Below, piece after piece: positions 20,101 to 30,745 of a stretch of 64,000 nt of DNA. The stretch spans positions 1,029,157 to 1,093,156 of the forward strand of contig OV696605.1 of assembly GCA_927797885.1 (NCBI GenBank). The letters are read 5' to 3'. The notes under the pieces were generated by a model. It searched no databases and was not told the DNA's origin. It was given only the letters and a program-made list of their open reading frames with translations. The stretch is from Gloeomargaritales cyanobacterium VI4D9 (GTDB lineage: Bacteria; Cyanobacteriota; Cyanobacteriia; Gloeomargaritales; Gloeomargaritaceae). A program made the translations under genes and the position numbers. Position 1 is the stretch's first letter. Every line of letters begins with the position of its first letter.

Positions 20101-22415
20101 ATGAAGCGGAAACCCTGCTCGCCCAGGGGTGTGGGAACTTTATCCACCCGGATGACCAGGAGCGATACGCAACGATTAGTGCCCAATTGCTACGGGATGA
20201 GGTGCCCCAAATTACCCTGGAATTGCGCCTGCTTCCCCAACCGGAGCGGACGTTGTATGTGCAGTTGAGCAAGGTGGTGATTGCCCGCAATCGGGATCAA
20301 GAACCCGTGCTGTTCCTCTCCCAGTTGGTGAATGTGACGGAACGGGTGCTGGCGCAACAGTCCCTGCGGCGCAGTGAAGCCCGTCTCAAATTAGCCGCCC
20401 AGACCGCTGGGATGTTGGTGTGGGAATGGGATATTCGGACAGACATGACCGAGACCAACCGCTACAGTACTGACCCGGGTCTCCATCCCCCCGATGAACC
20501 CCTCACCCTGCGTTTACCCGGTCTGAGTGCCTTGCAAAGTGTGCACCCGGAGGATGTGCCCACCGCCCTCACCCTGCGCCAACGCTACCAACGGGGGGAG
20601 ATTGACCGGGCGGAACACCGGCACCGGATTTTGCTCCCCGATGGCACCTGCCGTTGGCTCCAAACCACTAGCCAATTGATCCGGGACGAAGCGGGGCAAC
20701 CCCTGCGGGTGGTGGGGGTCTCCCTGGATGTGACCGAGCAGATGAATTTGCTCCAGGCGGTGCAGACCAGCGAAGAACGGCTCCGCACGGTGGTGGAAGA
20801 CCAAACCGAATTGATCTACCGGGCGAAGGCTACCGGGGAATTGACGTTTATGAATCCGGCTTTTTGCCGCTATGCGGGTCGCTCGGAGGCGGAATTGCTC
20901 CATCAACCTTTTCGCCATCCCTTCCATCCCCAGGATCAGGAGCAGTTTAGCCAGCGGGTGGGGGCACTTACTCCCGGTACCCCCACCTTTACGATGGAAT
21001 GCCGTACCGCCCAGGTGCCGGAACGGTGGTACGAATGGACGATCCGGGGGTTTTTTGACCCGCAGGAACGCCTCTGGGAGGTGCAGGGGATTGGGCGGGA
21101 CATTACGGAGAAAAAATTGGCGGAGGCGCAACTCCTCTACGAAGCCCTCCACGACCCCCTGACGGGTCTGCCCAACCGCAGTCTGTTTTTAGACCGTCTG
21201 CAACAGGTGTTGGCGCGCTATCAACGGGATAACCACCTTGGTTTTGCGGTGTTGTTTGTGGATTTGGACCGGTTTAAGGTGGTCAATGACAGCCTGGGGC
21301 ATCAGGCGGGGGATAAACTCTTGGTGACCATTGCCCAACGGCTACGGTCGGTCGTGCGGGCGGGGGATACGGTAGCGCGGCTGGGGGGGGATGAATTTGC
21401 CATTTTACTCACCCCCTTTGCCCCGGAACAGGTCGGGAACCGCCTGCCCGAACTCCAACGGGTGATCGCCCAACCACTGGTGATCGGGGGACAAACTGTC
21501 ACGTCCCACGCCAGCATTGGGGTGGTGCTGAGCCATCCCCATTATCAAAACCCGGAAGAAATGCTCAGGGATGCGGACATCGCCATGTACCAGGCGAAAA
21601 ACCAGGGGCGAGCCTGCTATGTGGTCTTTGCCCCGGAGATGTTTATCCAGGTGGTGGACGACCGGCGCTGGGAAGGGGAACTCCGCACTGCCCTCGATCA
21701 AGGGCAACTGGAGGTCTATTACCAGCCCATTCTCGCCGGGGAAACGCCCTTGGGAGTAGAAGCCCTGGTGTATTGGCATCATCCCGAACGGGGACAACTG
21801 CCACCCGAAGCCTTCCTGCCTGATGCGGAAGCCACCGGCTTGCGGGTGCCCCTGGGCTGGTGGGTTTTGACCACGGCGGCGACCCAGATGGTGCAAGAGC
21901 CGGTATGCCAGTCCTTGTCCTTGAGCGTCCAGGTGTGTCGGTATCAGTTGCACCAGGGGAATTTTTTGCCCCAACTGCAGGAGGTATGCGCCACCACCGG
22001 ACTGCCACCCCACCGCCTGCGGTTGGAACTCACGGAACAGACGGTCATGCTGGCGCACCAGGAACGCCCAGAATTGCTCCGGCAACTGCACCGCCTGGGG
22101 GTGGGACTGACCGTGGCGGATTTTGGTGCCAACCCTGCCTCCCTGGGTCGCCTACATCGCTGGCCGGTCACCGCCCTGAAAATTGCCCCCTCCTTTGTCA
22201 GCCAAGTGGAACAGCAACCCCATTCCCAGCCCCTCATCCAGGCGATCCTTGTCCTGGCAGAAAACCTGGGCATCACCCCCATTGCCGCCGGGGTGGAAAC
22301 GCCCGCCCAAAAAGCCATCCTGCAACGGCTGGGCTGTACAGCACTCCAGGGCACTGCGATCATGCCGCCCCTCTCCCTGGACCAACTGCGGGAATATCTC
22401 ATCAAAACCCCATAA
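17196..22415 (+). CDS. Multi-sensor diguanylate cyclase with degenerate EAL (CBS-PAS-GAF-PASn-GGDEF-EAL)
   Basis: 1739 residues, apparently soluble. In order: CBS-like pair (about 25-245), PAS domains, a GAF domain (about 515-680), several further PAS/PAC units (about 685-1310), GGDEF (about 1325-1485) and EAL (about 1500-1735). The GGDEF motif (RLGGDEFAILL) and PNRSLFLDRL are intact, so c-di-GMP synthesis is plausible. The EAL domain keeps EAL and ELTE, but DDFG is ADFG and KID is KIA, so hydrolysis is doubtful. The frame opens with a GTG at 17196; an ATG at 17244 directly follows a GGGGAGGG run and is the alternative start. Confidence 0.9.
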   Translation: MISWFGVDGGSLVRGGMGATSSEHPLILAAELSVTEGITAFLATESTWAVVGSQRHPQGIITARELLGAPAGARLGELVAPGTPLTLADLAQPAQLEAKVADRNYVLVVGEAGECLGVWVRQRWQKLQQGYQLWQSQTIDILMNPRVVTVPPELPVAQVRDLLAQEADTWVMVAHPESPRYPLGWVDWSRLWEPGVTVQEVMSPPRLLPATTTLYEAYPYRREWVLVTDAAGLVVGSLTPQDWERYGHPFALQQAVADLRQTVNQQAQQVQQLTTSLRRNQERFAALLRYCGDVILVVNSQGIITYCSPSVRTVLGYALDDLLGQLFCVRIHPEERAEIEAHLTQAPSQTGLIQWEFRYQRRDGSWCDLEALGNPQYSDPNLRGMVLNLRDVGERKHTLHLLTQKHAELRGVFRALRDLYFRLDSQGYILDCLDTCTEDQVGRWVGDVLPPTARVLLTEGLTQLHQGAELAQFRYSYGHQTWTARLVPLPQDQAILVVQEVTAQSQLEAALRAIVQMQNWLLAATAPQTVYDRILQSLGETVGVSRVYLFENHIGSQGQVLTDCKAEWCAPGVTPEIDNPLLQNFDYVGMGFVRWLEVLSRGEAIYGAVAEFPPQEQEFLAAQDILSILVVPLKAGETWYGFLGFDVCDQVRRWQETEVNLLMSVGTAVAQSLRQWQMERAIQDSEEKYRQLLEASSDAIWVSDGETGRIVEVSPQAEVLMGHSRAQLLGRYQWELHPRAEQATMRQDFYHWVRRGGTGEQEVAAQVQRADGETIPVEITARVLTWRGRSLLRSAVRDVRERLQWEATHRVLLEAMPLGIAILQKRRLGLVNPALCQMLGYGRTELESLSPQALVNLVHRDDRQKLRQAYRRWQWEGVAVVPQELRVWHRDGILVYLECYGQPLRVAGGNAVHLTIKDVTENRRMAQALNQSLEQFRLTFERSPAAMSITDVEGRFLRVNPAMCELLQYEAETLLAQGCGNFIHPDDQERYATISAQLLRDEVPQITLELRLLPQPERTLYVQLSKVVIARNRDQEPVLFLSQLVNVTERVLAQQSLRRSEARLKLAAQTAGMLVWEWDIRTDMTETNRYSTDPGLHPPDEPLTLRLPGLSALQSVHPEDVPTALTLRQRYQRGEIDRAEHRHRILLPDGTCRWLQTTSQLIRDEAGQPLRVVGVSLDVTEQMNLLQAVQTSEERLRTVVEDQTELIYRAKATGELTFMNPAFCRYAGRSEAELLHQPFRHPFHPQDQEQFSQRVGALTPGTPTFTMECRTAQVPERWYEWTIRGFFDPQERLWEVQGIGRDITEKKLAEAQLLYEALHDPLTGLPNRSLFLDRLQQVLARYQRDNHLGFAVLFVDLDRFKVVNDSLGHQAGDKLLVTIAQRLRSVVRAGDTVARLGGDEFAILLTPFAPEQVGNRLPELQRVIAQPLVIGGQTVTSHASIGVVLSHPHYQNPEEMLRDADIAMYQAKNQGRACYVVFAPEMFIQVVDDRRWEGELRTALDQGQLEVYYQPILAGETPLGVEALVYWHHPERGQLPPEAFLPDAEATGLRVPLGWWVLTTAATQMVQEPVCQSLSLSVQVCRYQLHQGNFLPQLQEVCATTGLPPHRLRLELTEQTVMLAHQERPELLRQLHRLGVGLTVADFGANPASLGRLHRWPVTALKIAPSFVSQVEQQPHSQPLIQAILVLAENLGITPIAAGVETPAQKAILQRLGCTALQGTAIMPPLSLDQLREYLIKTP

Positions 22416-22426
22416 ACAAAAAGTGC

Positions 22427-22452
22427 CCCCACCGAGGGAGCCACTTGCATAT
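22427..22452 (+). terminator. Possible stem-loop after the signalling gene
   Basis: AAGTG and CACTT bracket a C-rich/G-rich inner stem (CCC/GGG). There is no T tract, so termination function is uncertain. Confidence 0.3.
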
Positions 22453-22599
22453 CGTCAATCGGAGGGTTGGAATAGCTTACGCTAGGTTTTTACAATACAT
22501 TTTCTCTTCCTAGGATTTCGTATCATGGGCTACGAATGGTTCATTTCCAGGGGGAAACCCCAGGGGCTACAATAGGGAACGGTAAACCGGCGGGGCAAC

Positions 22600-25419
22600 A
22601 TGGCTGAGTTGGGGGGCGAGTACAAAACGACGTTAAATTTACCGCAAACGGATTTTGCCATGCGGGCAAATGCCACCGTGCGGGAACCGGAAATTCAAGC
22701 CTTTTGGCAAAGTGAGGGCATTCCCACCCATTTTGACCCCCAAGCCCCGGCGTTCATTCTCCACGATGGTCCCCCCTACGCCAACGGGGACATTCACATG
22801 GGCACGACGCTCAATAAAATTCTCAAGGATATTATCAATAAATTTCACCGCCTGCGGGGGTATCGCACGCCCTATGTACCCGGTTGGGACTGTCATGGTC
22901 TGCCCATTGAACTCAAGGTTTTACAGGAACTGCCAGCATCGGTGCGCCAAAACCTCACGCCGATGGAACTGCGCCAGCGGGCACGGGATTATGCTTTGGC
23001 GGCGGTGGCACGGCAGAAAAAAAGTTTTCAGCGGTGCGGGGTGTGGGGGGATTGGGAGCATCCCTATTTAACCCTCAAACCAGAGTACGAAGCCGCCCAG
23101 ATTGGCGTATTTGGGGCGATGGCACTCAAGGGGTACATTTACCGGGGATTGAAGCCGGTGCATTGGAGTCCCAGTTCCCGGACGGCGTTGGCGGAAGCGG
23201 AATTGGAGTACCCAGAAGGGCATATTTCTCCGAGTATTTATGTGCGGTTGCGCGTGACGGAACTCACTCCCTCGGCGCAGGCGGTGTTGGGGGAATTTGC
23301 TGGGGAACTGTATCTGGCGATTTGGACAACCACGCCCTGGACCTTGCCGGGAAATGTGGCGGTGTCGGTGCATCCGGAAATCACCTACGCCCTGGTGCAA
23401 AGTGATGGGCAGGGGTTGGTGATCATTGCCGCCGAATTGGTCAAAAAATGGCAAGAAATCACGGGTGCCGAAGTGGCAATTCGCCGCACCTTTCCGGGGA
23501 AAATTTTAGAGTTTTGCCAATACCAACATCCTTTGTTTGACCGCCAGGGGATGGTGACGTTGGGCGAACACGTCACGGTGGAATCCGGCACGGGTTTAGT
23601 GCATACGGCACCGGGGCATGGGACAGAAGATTACACGGTGGGACAACGGTACGGTTTGCCCTTGCTTTCGCCGGTGGATGATGGGGGTTGTTTCACTTCA
23701 GAAGCAGGACAATTTGCCGGTTTAGGGGTCTTAAAAGAGGGAAACGAGGCAATTATTGGGGCATTACAGCAGGCAAATTTATTAGTCAAACACGAACCCT
23801 ATCAGCATAAATATCCCTACGATTGGCGCACCAAAAAACCCACCATTTTCCGGGCAACGGCGCAGTGGTTTGCTTCGGTGAGTGGCTTTCGGGAATTGGC
23901 ATTGCAGGCGATTCAACAGGTGCAGTGGATTCCCGCCCAAGGGGAAAATCGGATTACGGCAATGGTACAAGAACGCACGGATTGGTGCATTTCCCGCCAG
24001 CGCACCTGGGGGGTACCGATTCCGGTTTTTTATGATGTGGAAACCGATGAACCCTTGTTAAACGCCGAGACCATCCAACACATTCAAAATATTGTGCGGG
24101 AACAGGGGGCGGATGCCTGGTGGACATTGCCTTTAGAGGAATTATTACCCCCTCAATATCGGCAGAATGGCCGCCGGTATCGCCAGGGCATGGACACGAT
24201 GGATGTGTGGTTTGATTCCGGTTCTTCCTGGGCGGCAGTTTTAGAACAACGTCCCGAATTGTACTATCCGGCGGATGTGTATTTAGAAGGTTCCGACCAG
24301 CATCGGGGTTGGTTCCAATCCAGTTTACTCACTTGTGTGGCAGTGCATGGTTTTGCCCCTTACAAAAAAGTAATCACGCATGGGTTTGTGTTGGACGAAC
24401 AGGGTCGGAAAATGAGCAAATCCTTGGGCAATGTGGTTGACCCCCTGCTGGTGATCAATGGGGGCAAAAATCCCCAAAAAGAACCCGCCTATGGCGCAGA
24501 TGTTTTGCGTTTGTGGGTGGCTTCGGTGAACTACACCGATGATGTGCCCCTGGGCAATACCATTCTGAATCAGATGGCGGATGTGTATCGTAAAATTCGC
24601 AATACGGCTCGCTTTTTATTGGGAAATTTATACGATTTCATCCCGGGAAAGCATGGGATTCCCTACGCAGAATTGCCCGCTTTAGACCGCTATCTTTTGC
24701 ATCGGTTGTGGGAAGTCACCCAGGAAATTACCCAAGCGTTTCAAGAGTTTCAGTTCTACCATTTTTTCCAGATTATTCAGAATTTTTGTGCGGTGGATTT
24801 GTCGAATTTTTATTTAGATATTGCCAAAGACCGGCTGTATATCAGCACGGCGGGGGGTTATCGGCGGCGCAGTTGTCAAACCGTATTAGCTTTAGTGGTG
24901 GAAACCCTAGCGAAATTATTGGCACCTGTTTTGTCCCATTTAGCGGAAGATATTTGGCAATTTATCCCCTATGAGGTGGGGGCAAAATCCGTATTTTTAA
25001 CCAAATGGGCAGAATTGCCTGGGGATTGGCATCAACCGGAATTGGCGAAAACCTGGCAGAAATGGCGGGAATTGCGAACGGATGTGAATAAGGTTTTAGA
25101 ATCTGCCCGTGCCGCCAAAACCATCGGTTCTTCCCTGGAAGCCCAGGTGAGCATTGGCGTTTCTGACCCCCAATTATTTGCAGAATTAAACGCCCTAAAT
25201 ACCCCCACCAACGGCGTGGATGAACTGCGTTATTTACTCCTAGTTTCCCAGGTTGAGGTGATGCAGGGAACTGCAAACCATCCTTGGCAAATTCAGATGC
25301 AATTAGCGACCGGCAAAAAATGCCAAAGGTGTTGGAATTATTCCGAACAGGTGGGGCAGCATCCCGATCATCCTGATATTTGCGAACGTTGTACTGCCGC
25401 CCTAGCCGGAAAGTTTTAG
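22600..25419 (+). CDS. ileS: Isoleucyl-tRNA synthetase
   Basis: 939-residue class I synthetase. The HIGH-type motif is in PPYANGDIHMGTT, KMSKS is in GRKMSKSLGN, the editing domain lies between, and a C-terminal zinc knuckle (CQRCWNY...CERC) is present. Length is typical of bacterial IleS. Its last four bases overlap the stop of the convergent membrane-protein gene. Confidence 0.97.
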   Translation: MAELGGEYKTTLNLPQTDFAMRANATVREPEIQAFWQSEGIPTHFDPQAPAFILHDGPPYANGDIHMGTTLNKILKDIINKFHRLRGYRTPYVPGWDCHGLPIELKVLQELPASVRQNLTPMELRQRARDYALAAVARQKKSFQRCGVWGDWEHPYLTLKPEYEAAQIGVFGAMALKGYIYRGLKPVHWSPSSRTALAEAELEYPEGHISPSIYVRLRVTELTPSAQAVLGEFAGELYLAIWTTTPWTLPGNVAVSVHPEITYALVQSDGQGLVIIAAELVKKWQEITGAEVAIRRTFPGKILEFCQYQHPLFDRQGMVTLGEHVTVESGTGLVHTAPGHGTEDYTVGQRYGLPLLSPVDDGGCFTSEAGQFAGLGVLKEGNEAIIGALQQANLLVKHEPYQHKYPYDWRTKKPTIFRATAQWFASVSGFRELALQAIQQVQWIPAQGENRITAMVQERTDWCISRQRTWGVPIPVFYDVETDEPLLNAETIQHIQNIVREQGADAWWTLPLEELLPPQYRQNGRRYRQGMDTMDVWFDSGSSWAAVLEQRPELYYPADVYLEGSDQHRGWFQSSLLTCVAVHGFAPYKKVITHGFVLDEQGRKMSKSLGNVVDPLLVINGGKNPQKEPAYGADVLRLWVASVNYTDDVPLGNTILNQMADVYRKIRNTARFLLGNLYDFIPGKHGIPYAELPALDRYLLHRLWEVTQEITQAFQEFQFYHFFQIIQNFCAVDLSNFYLDIAKDRLYISTAGGYRRRSCQTVLALVVETLAKLLAPVLSHLAEDIWQFIPYEVGAKSVFLTKWAELPGDWHQPELAKTWQKWRELRTDVNKVLESARAAKTIGSSLEAQVSIGVSDPQLFAELNALNTPTNGVDELRYLLLVSQVEVMQGTANHPWQIQMQLATGKKCQRCWNYSEQVGQHPDHPDICERCTAALAGKF

Positions 25420-26645
25420 GCAGACATGGCAAACGCTGGCAGATTCACCGTTGATTGAGACGTAACCTCTGGAGATTCCGGGATTAACAAACCACAATGC
25501 GCCAAAGCAATCAAAGCGGCACAGGTATTAATGCTCACCGCACCGATGGGATGGAGTCCCCAAAACAAGCCCGCCGCCACCACCAATAGGTTGGGAACGG
25601 TCACGATGGCAATCGCCTGGTACATTTGGGCGAGGGTCGCTTGAGCGCAGTCCAATGTCAGTAGGAATTGCTGTGGTTGTACGGTAATCGTTTGCCCAGT
25701 AGGGAGCGTTAATTGCCAGTGGGAACCCATCGCCCGCAACCATGCCCCCGGAGTCAAGGGTGCCTGCGCCACCGTCACACTGATGCCCCGTTGGTTCAAA
25801 GCCTGAATCAGGGAATCCCCTGCCAGAGCGGGTTCCAGCGTCAGATGCCGCAATTGCGCCAGGGTTTCCAGGGTCGCCCCATCCGGTAAGCCGGTTTGCA
25901 CCAACCCCCGATGCACCGCCAGGGGCAGTACCACCCGCAAGGGCGTAGCAAAATCCAACTGCAACAGGGGCAACCCCGCCGCCAAGGAACCCGTTGCCAG
26001 CCAAATTAGGGACGTACCGAGCAACGTGGGGGGGAGTAAATATTCTTCAGTTGTGATTACCATGTCCTGCGCCTGGGTGTCCAGATTGCGCTCATCCAGC
26101 AGTTGCAGATGATGTTTGTACCGCCCCAGCACATCCGCCCCCACCAACAACAGGGCTGGTGCCACCCATTCCCCCCGCAGGGTGTGCAGTCCCATCCACA
26201 GGGAATCTAATAATTCCACCTGAAGCCGTTGCCGGTACGCCAAACCCCGCAGAGCTTCTGTAATAAAAGGAAGTGCTGTAATTGCGATTCCTGCCCCCAC
26301 CAACACCGCCGGAATTTCTAACGGCAGTGCCAATACACTCAATCCCAACACGGTCAAGGAAAGGGGAAAATAATCGGCGGCTACCTCTAAAAATTCCTCA
26401 TCTTTTGCCACCGCCAAAGTATCAAACAAGTGGCTGATTGCTGTTAATAAATCCTCTAATTGCCAGCACGTCGGGTCGTAATGGATGATTAAAGAATGGG
26501 CGGCGGCATTGGTGCGAACGGCGGTAATTCCTTGCCAAGTTAATAATGTAGTTTCGATATGAAAAAGACCCCGATTGAAGTCATGGATGCGTAAACGCAC
26601 CCGCCCCGGTATCTGATGGATGAGGGTGTAATGGGGGTGATTCAT
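25416..26645 (-). CDS. HMA-like domain membrane protein, P-type ATPase-like without catalytic core
   Basis: 409 residues. Residues 1-78 form a ferredoxin-like HMA-type domain lacking CxxC but carrying a basic [11 protein letters not shown] strand, as in CoBaHMA-type domains. Hydrophobic blocks at about 95-130, 160-175, 205-246 and 345-390 resemble the membrane helices of P1B ATPases, including a final pair near [12 protein letters not shown]. The phosphorylation motif DKTGT and the nucleotide-binding domain are absent; only about 100 residues separate the last helix blocks, so it cannot be an ordinary ATP-driven pump. Its start overlaps proS by four bases, so it follows proS in one transcript. 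Role unknown. Confidence 0.8.
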   Translation of the reverse strand: MNHPHYTLIHQIPGRVRLRIHDFNRGLFHIETTLLTWQGITAVRTNAAAHSLIIHYDPTCWQLEDLLTAISHLFDTLAVAKDEEFLEVAADYFPLSLTVLGLSVLALPLEIPAVLVGAGIAITALPFITEALRGLAYRQRLQVELLDSLWMGLHTLRGEWVAPALLLVGADVLGRYKHHLQLLDERNLDTQAQDMVITTEEYLLPPTLLGTSLIWLATGSLAAGLPLLQLDFATPLRVVLPLAVHRGLVQTGLPDGATLETLAQLRHLTLEPALAGDSLIQALNQRGISVTVAQAPLTPGAWLRAMGSHWQLTLPTGQTITVQPQQFLLTLDCAQATLAQMYQAIAIVTVPNLLVVAAGLFWGLHPIGAVSINTCAALIALAHCGLLIPESPEVTSQSTVNLPAFAMSA

Positions 26646-28435
26646 GGTTTTAAGCTCCGAAAAAAATCCACAACATCTGATACTAAAATTTCCTGGGATA
26701 TTCGCCCTTTGCGGGTGATAATTTCCACCTTATTTTGGGCGAGGGAACGCCCCGGCACAACCCGATAGGGAATCCCCAACAAATCCGCATCCTTGAATTT
26801 GACCCCCGCCCGCTCCGGTCGGTCATCCAAAAGTACCTCAATTCCCGCATTTTGTAATTCCTGATAGAGTTTTTCCGCCACTTCCACCTGTTGGGATTCC
26901 TGCATATTGGGGATAGAAATGATCACCAAATAAGGAGCAATAGGGGGCGACCAAATGATGCCATATTCATCGTGGGATTGCTCAATAGCGGCTTGCGCCA
27001 ACCGGGACACCCCCAACCCATAACAGCCCATCACCAACGGCAATTCCTGCCCCTGTTCATTGGTAAAGGTGGCTCCCATTTTTTCCGAGTATTTCGTCCC
27101 CAATTGAAAAATATGCCCAACTTCAATGCCCCGGGCACTCTGTAAAATTTGCTGGGGGTCATGCACCGCCCGGTCACCTGCTTGGGCTTTGCGGACATCA
27201 ACCACAGTCGTTACGGCAGGAAATTCCTGCCCCCAATTTGCCCCCACCCAATGGTAATCCACTGCATTTGCCCCGGTGACAAAATTCCGCAAATCCACCA
27301 CCGTTTGGTCATATAAACGCACAAATTTAGGGTGAATCTGCGGGTCAGTTTTTAAGTAATCATCCGGCAGATTTGGCGCAATGTAACCCCAGGGTAAATC
27401 CTGCTCTGCCCATTGTTTTTGATTCTCTTGATTGGCAATCATCAATTTCAAAACCTGTTGTGCCTTGAACTGGGGAGCTAACCGGGTGATTTCATTGCTT
27501 AGTTTGACTTCATTAACCTCTTGATCCCCCCGAATAGTCACCAGTACTAATATCATTAGCCCCGTATCTAAAATCGCTTGATACAAAAGATTTTTGACCG
27601 TGTGGGTGGGGGAACAATTTAATGCTTCACAGAGCGTGGTAATTGTAGGGGTATTGGGGGTGAATTTCCGCTCTGGTTTGCTAAAGGGAGAAGCAGTCGC
27701 TTCCGGGGCTAAAGAAACCGCTTTTTCCACATTGGCGGCGTATTGTCCATCCGGGGTATAAAGCACCTCATCCTCCCCCGCCTGCGCCAGGATCATAAAT
27801 TCTTGGGAACCGGAACCGCCAATGGCACCGCTATCGGCTTGGACAGGGCGATAATCCAGCCCACACCGTTCAAAAATCCGGCAATAGGCTTGGTACATTT
27901 TTTCATAGGAAACCCGCATTCCCGCTTCATCCGCATCAAAGGAATAGGCATCTTTCATGATAAATTCCCGCCCCCGCATCAACCCAAACCGAGGGCGAAT
28001 TTCATCCCGAAATTTGGTTTGAATTTGATATAAATTCAGGGGCAATTGGCGATAGGAACGGATCAAATTTCTCGCCACATCCGTAATCACTTCCTCATGG
28101 GTCGGACCCAGTCCCAATTCCCGCTGTTGCCGGTCCTGAAGCGCAAACATAATGCCTTCCCCCTGGGTGTAGGTGTCCCACCGCCCGGATTCCTGCCACA
28201 AACTCGCCGGTTGCAATTGGGGTAAAAGACATTCCTGCGCCCCGACGGCATCCATTTCTTGACGGACAATGTGCATAATTTTTTGCAGTACCCGCCACAG
28301 TAGGGGCAAATACACATAAATCCCCGGACTCACCCGCCGGATATAGCCCGCCCGCAGGAGTAATTTATGACTGATAATTTCCGCTTCCGCTGGGTCCTCC
28401 CGCAGGGTCACCAGCAACATCTGGGCACAACGCAT
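26642..28435 (-). CDS. proS: Prolyl-tRNA synthetase
   Basis: 597-residue bacterial-type (ProRS with editing insertion) class II synthetase. Motif 2 is seen in [30 protein letters not shown] is present, and motif 3 is [17 protein letters not shown]. The insertion domain (about 230-400) is present, consistent with Ala-tRNAPro editing. It is the upstream partner of the HMA-like gene. Confidence 0.97.
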   Translation of the reverse strand: MRCAQMLLVTLREDPAEAEIISHKLLLRAGYIRRVSPGIYVYLPLLWRVLQKIMHIVRQEMDAVGAQECLLPQLQPASLWQESGRWDTYTQGEGIMFALQDRQQRELGLGPTHEEVITDVARNLIRSYRQLPLNLYQIQTKFRDEIRPRFGLMRGREFIMKDAYSFDADEAGMRVSYEKMYQAYCRIFERCGLDYRPVQADSGAIGGSGSQEFMILAQAGEDEVLYTPDGQYAANVEKAVSLAPEATASPFSKPERKFTPNTPTITTLCEALNCSPTHTVKNLLYQAILDTGLMILVLVTIRGDQEVNEVKLSNEITRLAPQFKAQQVLKLMIANQENQKQWAEQDLPWGYIAPNLPDDYLKTDPQIHPKFVRLYDQTVVDLRNFVTGANAVDYHWVGANWGQEFPAVTTVVDVRKAQAGDRAVHDPQQILQSARGIEVGHIFQLGTKYSEKMGATFTNEQGQELPLVMGCYGLGVSRLAQAAIEQSHDEYGIIWSPPIAPYLVIISIPNMQESQQVEVAEKLYQELQNAGIEVLLDDRPERAGVKFKDADLLGIPYRVVPGRSLAQNKVEIITRKGRISQEILVSDVVDFFRSLKP

Positions 28436-28484
28436 ATCTCTTTTACAATCAATTTACAATCAATATGACTTTCATCTTACGCCG

Positions 28485-29156
28485 ATGCGCCCCCACCTGA
28501 CCGCCGTTTTCGCCATGAGTGCCGACGGGAAAATTGCCGATGTCCACCGCCAGCCCGCCCGGTTTGGTTCCCCCGCCGACCGTGCCCATTTGGAACGCCA
28601 GGTTGCCCATAGCGACGGGGTGATGTTGGGCGCCAGAACCCTGTTGGCTCACGGTAGTGCGGCTCTGGTGCGTGATGCAGAATTACTGAAAATGCGTTCC
28701 GAGCAGGGCAAATCCCCCCAAACCTTACATATCATCTGTACCCGAAGCGGCGAGATGAACCGGGAAATCCCCTTTTTTCAGCAACCGGTGGAACGCTGGC
28801 TGGTTACCACAAACGCCGGGGCGACCCGTTGGCAGGAGGGGCAGGAATTTACCCGCATTTGGGCAGATGTCCCCTGGTCGGATTTATTAGCGGAATTTTA
28901 TGCCCTGGGGTTGCGGCGGATTGGGGTGTTGGGCGGCGGCGGGTTGATGGCGGAATTGTTGAGTGCTCAAGTCATTGACGACCTGTGGTTAACCCTCTGT
29001 CCCTTGATTTGGGGAGGCGCAACCGCCCCCACGCCCGTAGATGGCACGGGTTTTTCCACCCCCATTCCCCTAAAATTGCTCAGTTGGGAACCCCTGGGGC
29101 AAGAAATTTTATTGCATTACCAAGTGCTGGCGGGCGGTGGGGAAACAGAACAGTAA
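28485..29156 (+). CDS. RibD C-terminal-type reductase
   Basis: 223 residues matching the RibD C-terminal (dihydrofolate-reductase-like) domain: AMSADGKIAD near the start, SDGVMLGARTLL, and GGGGLMAELL near the C-terminus. This domain reduces the riboflavin intermediate 5-amino-6-ribosylaminouracil phosphate. No deaminase domain is attached, so it may be a stand-alone reductase or a relative with another substrate. Divergent from proS with 49 bases between. Confidence 0.82.
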   Translation: MRPHLTAVFAMSADGKIADVHRQPARFGSPADRAHLERQVAHSDGVMLGARTLLAHGSAALVRDAELLKMRSEQGKSPQTLHIICTRSGEMNREIPFFQQPVERWLVTTNAGATRWQEGQEFTRIWADVPWSDLLAEFYALGLRRIGVLGGGGLMAELLSAQVIDDLWLTLCPLIWGGATAPTPVDGTGFSTPIPLKLLSWEPLGQEILLHYQVLAGGGETEQ

Positions 29157-29239
29157 AATTTCACAAAAAAAATTCACAAACCTGCCGCCAAACCCGTCAC
29201 CTGCGCCTGTTACTCTCAGGGAAAAGCCCCTCACACTCA

Positions 29240-30745
29240 ATGGCTATGAGTCGCTTTCAGGAACTGCAAGAGCATCTGCGTCAGCACTGGCAATCCTTGG
29301 ATGCGGCTGCCAACATCCTGGTGGTGCCTTCGTTGAGTTTAGACCAGCAGGAAATGCGGAAAATCCAGGGCAGTCATCACTACGAAGAACGGCTATTATT
29401 TTCCCTGATTCGCCTCCGCAATCCCCGCGCCCGGGTGGTCTATGTCACGTCCCAACCCCTCCACCCCAGCATTATTGATTACTACTTGGAACTGCTACCG
29501 GGGATGCCCGCCTCCCACGCCCGGGAACGACTGCTGTTATTTTCCACCTACGATGCCTCCAACCGCCCCCTGACCGAAAAAATCCTGGAACGCCCCCGCC
29601 TGTTGGCACGCCTGCGCCAAGCCCTCCCCCCCAACCAGTCCTTCATGGTTTGCTTCAACTCCACCAGCCGGGAACGGGATTTGTCCGTCGCCCTGGACAT
29701 TCCCCTGTGGGGGCTGGACCCGGAACTGCTCTATTGGGGCACCAAAGCCGGGAGCCGTCAAATTTTTGCCGAAAGCGGCGTTCCCCACCCGGACGGCACC
29801 CCCCTGGTGTTTCACCCGGAGGATTTGGCGGAAGTCACGGCGGAGTTGTGGGCACGGCAACCCCAAGCCCGGCGGTTCGTGGTCAAATTGAATGAGGGTT
29901 TTTCCGGGGAAGGCAATGCCCTGCTGGAACTCCCCCCCGAACCAGGCACCACCCACGCCGAACGGGTGCAGATACTCAAAACTCACTTTCCCCAGATGCG
30001 CTTTCAGTGTACGACGGAAACCTGGGAGAATTTTGCCCAACGCATCCGGGAACTGGGGGCGATCAGTGAACTGTTTGTTGAAGGAGAAAACAAACGCTCC
30101 CCCAGCGTCCAAGGGCAAATCACCCCCGCCGGTACGGTGGAAATCCTCTCCACCCATGACCAGATTTTGGGGGGTCCCGACCAACAAATTTACCTGGGCT
30201 GTCGGTTTCCCGCTGACCCCGCCTACCAAGCCCAACTGCAAACCTGGGGCTTAAAAATCGGCTACAATTTAGCCGCCAAGGGTGCCCTGGAACGCTACGG
30301 GGTGGACTTTATCGCCCGGGAACTGCCCGATGGCACCTGGGATCTCCAGGCGATTGAAATCAACCTCCGTAAAGGCGGCACCACCCACCCCTTCATGACG
30401 TTGAAATTTCTCACCAACGGTTTTTTTGATACGGAAAGTGGCTTGTTTCTCACCCCCCGTCAGCATCCCAAGTATTACATCGCCACCGACAACCTGCAAC
30501 GCCCCTACTACCGGGGATTACTCCCCAGCGACCTGCTGGATATTATTGTGTATAACAGCCTGCATTTCGACTCCACCACCGAAACCGGCACCGTGTTTCA
30601 CCTGATGGGCTGTCTCTCCGAATTTGGCAAACTGGGTCTCACCTGCATCAGTGATTCCGCCGACAAGACCCAGCATCTGTTTGACCAGGTGGTACGCATT
30701 TTGGACGAAGAAACCCAACCCAGCCCTAGTTCCAGCCCACCGTGA
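29240..30745 (+). CDS. ATP-grasp-like ligase, PGM1-type peptide ligase relative
   Basis: 501 residues from the ATG at 29240 (an ATG at 29246 is an alternative; the longer upstream opening overlaps the previous gene in another frame). The central part has ATP-grasp features: [14 protein letters not shown], a later [17 protein letters not shown], and [13 protein letters not shown] as the metal-binding strand. Such proteins in cyanobacteria are often labelled carboxylate-amine or peptide ligases; the substrate is not known. Its last 20 bases overlap the convergent dps gene. Confidence 0.72.
   Translation: MAMSRFQELQEHLRQHWQSLDAAANILVVPSLSLDQQEMRKIQGSHHYEERLLFSLIRLRNPRARVVYVTSQPLHPSIIDYYLELLPGMPASHARERLLLFSTYDASNRPLTEKILERPRLLARLRQALPPNQSFMVCFNSTSRERDLSVALDIPLWGLDPELLYWGTKAGSRQIFAESGVPHPDGTPLVFHPEDLAEVTAELWARQPQARRFVVKLNEGFSGEGNALLELPPEPGTTHAERVQILKTHFPQMRFQCTTETWENFAQRIRELGAISELFVEGENKRSPSVQGQITPAGTVEILSTHDQILGGPDQQIYLGCRFPADPAYQAQLQTWGLKIGYNLAAKGALERYGVDFIARELPDGTWDLQAIEINLRKGGTTHPFMTLKFLTNGFFDTESGLFLTPRQHPKYYIATDNLQRPYYRGLLPSDLLDIIVYNSLHFDSTTETGTVFHLMGCLSEFGKLGLTCISDSADKTQHLFDQVVRILDEETQPSPSSSPP

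Noticed and set aside
25416-26645. Calcyanin (ccyA)
   Set aside because: An HMA-like basic domain is present, but the Gly-rich GlyZip repeats that define the calcyanin C-terminus are not.
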